The notes beneath the pieces were generated by a model, which saw only the letters and a program-made list of their open reading frames with translations, had not been told where the DNA came from and did no database searches. Shown here piece by piece: positions 13,585 to 14,059 of a stretch of DNA of 14,059 nt. This stretch comes from Betaproteobacteria bacterium. Lineage in GTDB: Bacteria > Pseudomonadota > Gammaproteobacteria > Burkholderiales > Burkholderiaceae_C. The translations under genes and the position numbers were made by a program. The stretch spans positions 1 to 14,059 of the forward strand of contig JANXLW010000345.1 in the NCBI GenBank assembly GCA_025354965.1, given 5' to 3'. Positions within the stretch are counted from its first letter, which is position 1. Each line of letters begins with the position of its first letter.

Positions 13585-14059
13585 TTATTTCCCTTGCTTT
13601 GAGTAGAGCCAAAACATCGCCGCCGCATCTGCACTGGTTCTTAGAGTCCAAGCCAGCGCGGCGCCATTGAGGCCGAATAATTGAATAAACAAAATCAAGA
13701 TGGGGATGTATGCGACAAGTTCAATAATATGCAGCATGCCAGTTGCCTTAGCTCTTCCATGAGCGTGCAAGGCGGTATAAGGAAGATACGCAATGCCATT
13801 TACAAATACGCCCGCTGAAAGAATGAGGACCAAGAGCCAGGATTTCGATGCGAAATCTTCAGATATGAATAGTGCCATCAACGGATACGCAAGCAGTGAC
13901 GCGGTCAGACACAGCGCTAGCATCGCCAGTGAAACTATTTGCACACTCTTCAAGAATGTGGCGGCAACACGCATTGAGTCAACGACTCGGTCTCGGGCGA
14001 GAGTGGGCAGAAGGCTTGCGCCCAATGCACCCGGCAATATCAGCAGGCGTACCAAGAAT
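13585..14059 (-). CDS. Wzx-like flippase / polysaccharide export protein, C-terminal part (cut by window edge)
   Basis: About 158 residues of a MATE-like Wzx flippase are visible, running off the window on its N-terminal side, so the start is not here. Hydrophobic segments alternate with short polar loops. LILPGALGASLLPTLARD, SKSWLLVLILSAGVFVNGIA and FGLNGAALAWTLRTSADA are typical of polysaccharide biosynthesis flippases, which move undecaprenyl-linked repeat units across the inner membrane. The TAA stop at 13585-13587 is one base before the GTG of the polymerase gene, so the two are co-transcribed and probably translationally coupled. Full family members have about 400-500 residues, so some two thirds lie outside. 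Confidence 0.88.
   Translation of the reverse strand, partial: FLVRLLILPGALGASLLPTLARDRVVDSMRVAATFLKSVQIVSLAMLALCLTASLLAYPLMALFISEDFASKSWLLVLILSAGVFVNGIAYLPYTALHAHGRAKATGMLHIIELVAYIPILILFIQLFGLNGAALAWTLRTSADAAAMFWLYSKQGK

Noticed and set aside
13584..13634. An ATG start for the polymerase overlapping the flippase gene
   Set aside because: The added residues are basic and not membrane-like, while GTG 13583 has AAGGGA at good spacing immediately after the flippase stop.
1..14059. tRNA or rRNA genes, CRISPR arrays, transposases, toxin-antitoxin or phage-defence genes
   Set aside because: I looked for these and saw none; all sizeable stretches are explained by metabolic or polysaccharide genes, and no gap exceeds about 115 bp.

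Overview
The window looks like a chromosomal segment of a betaproteobacterium, most likely Burkholderiales/Comamonadaceae (Rhodoferax- or Polaromonas-like). This rests on the moderately high GC of the housekeeping part, an argB-slmA neighbour pair, an H-NS-type protein with a WSGRG motif, and degenerate intergenic sequence that recalls repeats I associate with that family. The genus is an inference from general knowledge; no search was run.

Layout. (1) Positions 1-3580, + strand: the end of a sugar-acid catabolism group. It holds an Ldh_2-family malate/L-lactate-type dehydrogenase cut by the window edge, a UxuB-like fructuronate reductase of the mannitol dehydrogenase family, and an enolase-superfamily D-mannonate dehydratase (ManD). 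The last two overlap by ATGA and together convert D-fructuronate to D-mannonate to 2-keto-3-deoxy-D-gluconate. (2) Positions 3650-5294, - strand: argB (N-acetylglutamate kinase) followed by slmA (nucleoid-occlusion TetR protein), convergent with region 1. A good promoter candidate precedes argB. (3) Positions 5420-14059, - strand: one side of a Wzx/Wzy-type surface polysaccharide (O-antigen or capsule) locus. In transcription order it holds a Wzx flippase (C-terminal part only), a Wzy polymerase, a GT8-like glycosyltransferase with a DxD motif, an NDP-sugar epimerase with a Cys/His insertion, a short serine-acetyltransferase-like left-handed beta-helix enzyme, a GT-B-like glycosyltransferase, a PglC-type initiating phosphoglycosyl transferase, an H-NS-family protein, and a WbpM/CapD-type membrane NDP-sugar 4,6-dehydratase.

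How it works together. The dehydratase and epimerase make or modify nucleotide sugars. The PglC-type enzyme loads the first sugar phosphate on undecaprenyl phosphate. The two glycosyltransferases extend the repeat unit and the acetyltransferase may decorate it. Wzx flips it and Wzy polymerises it. Four of these genes are joined by three consecutive 4-bp ATGA overlaps, implying tight translational coupling. The Wzx/Wzy/GT part is visibly AT-richer than argB or the hexuronate genes, as expected for a transferred serotype-type cassette, and an H-NS-like gene lies within it.

Nothing here is a clearly undescribed system. The points most worth a second look are the H-NS gene inside the polysaccharide locus with a palindrome upstream, the Cys/His insertion in the epimerase, the G-quadruplex-prone G tract inside slmA that encodes a Pro-rich extension, and the pairing of ManD with UxuB beside an Ldh_2 dehydrogenase. 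Transcript boundaries, sugar identity and enzyme specificity cannot be settled from sequence alone.
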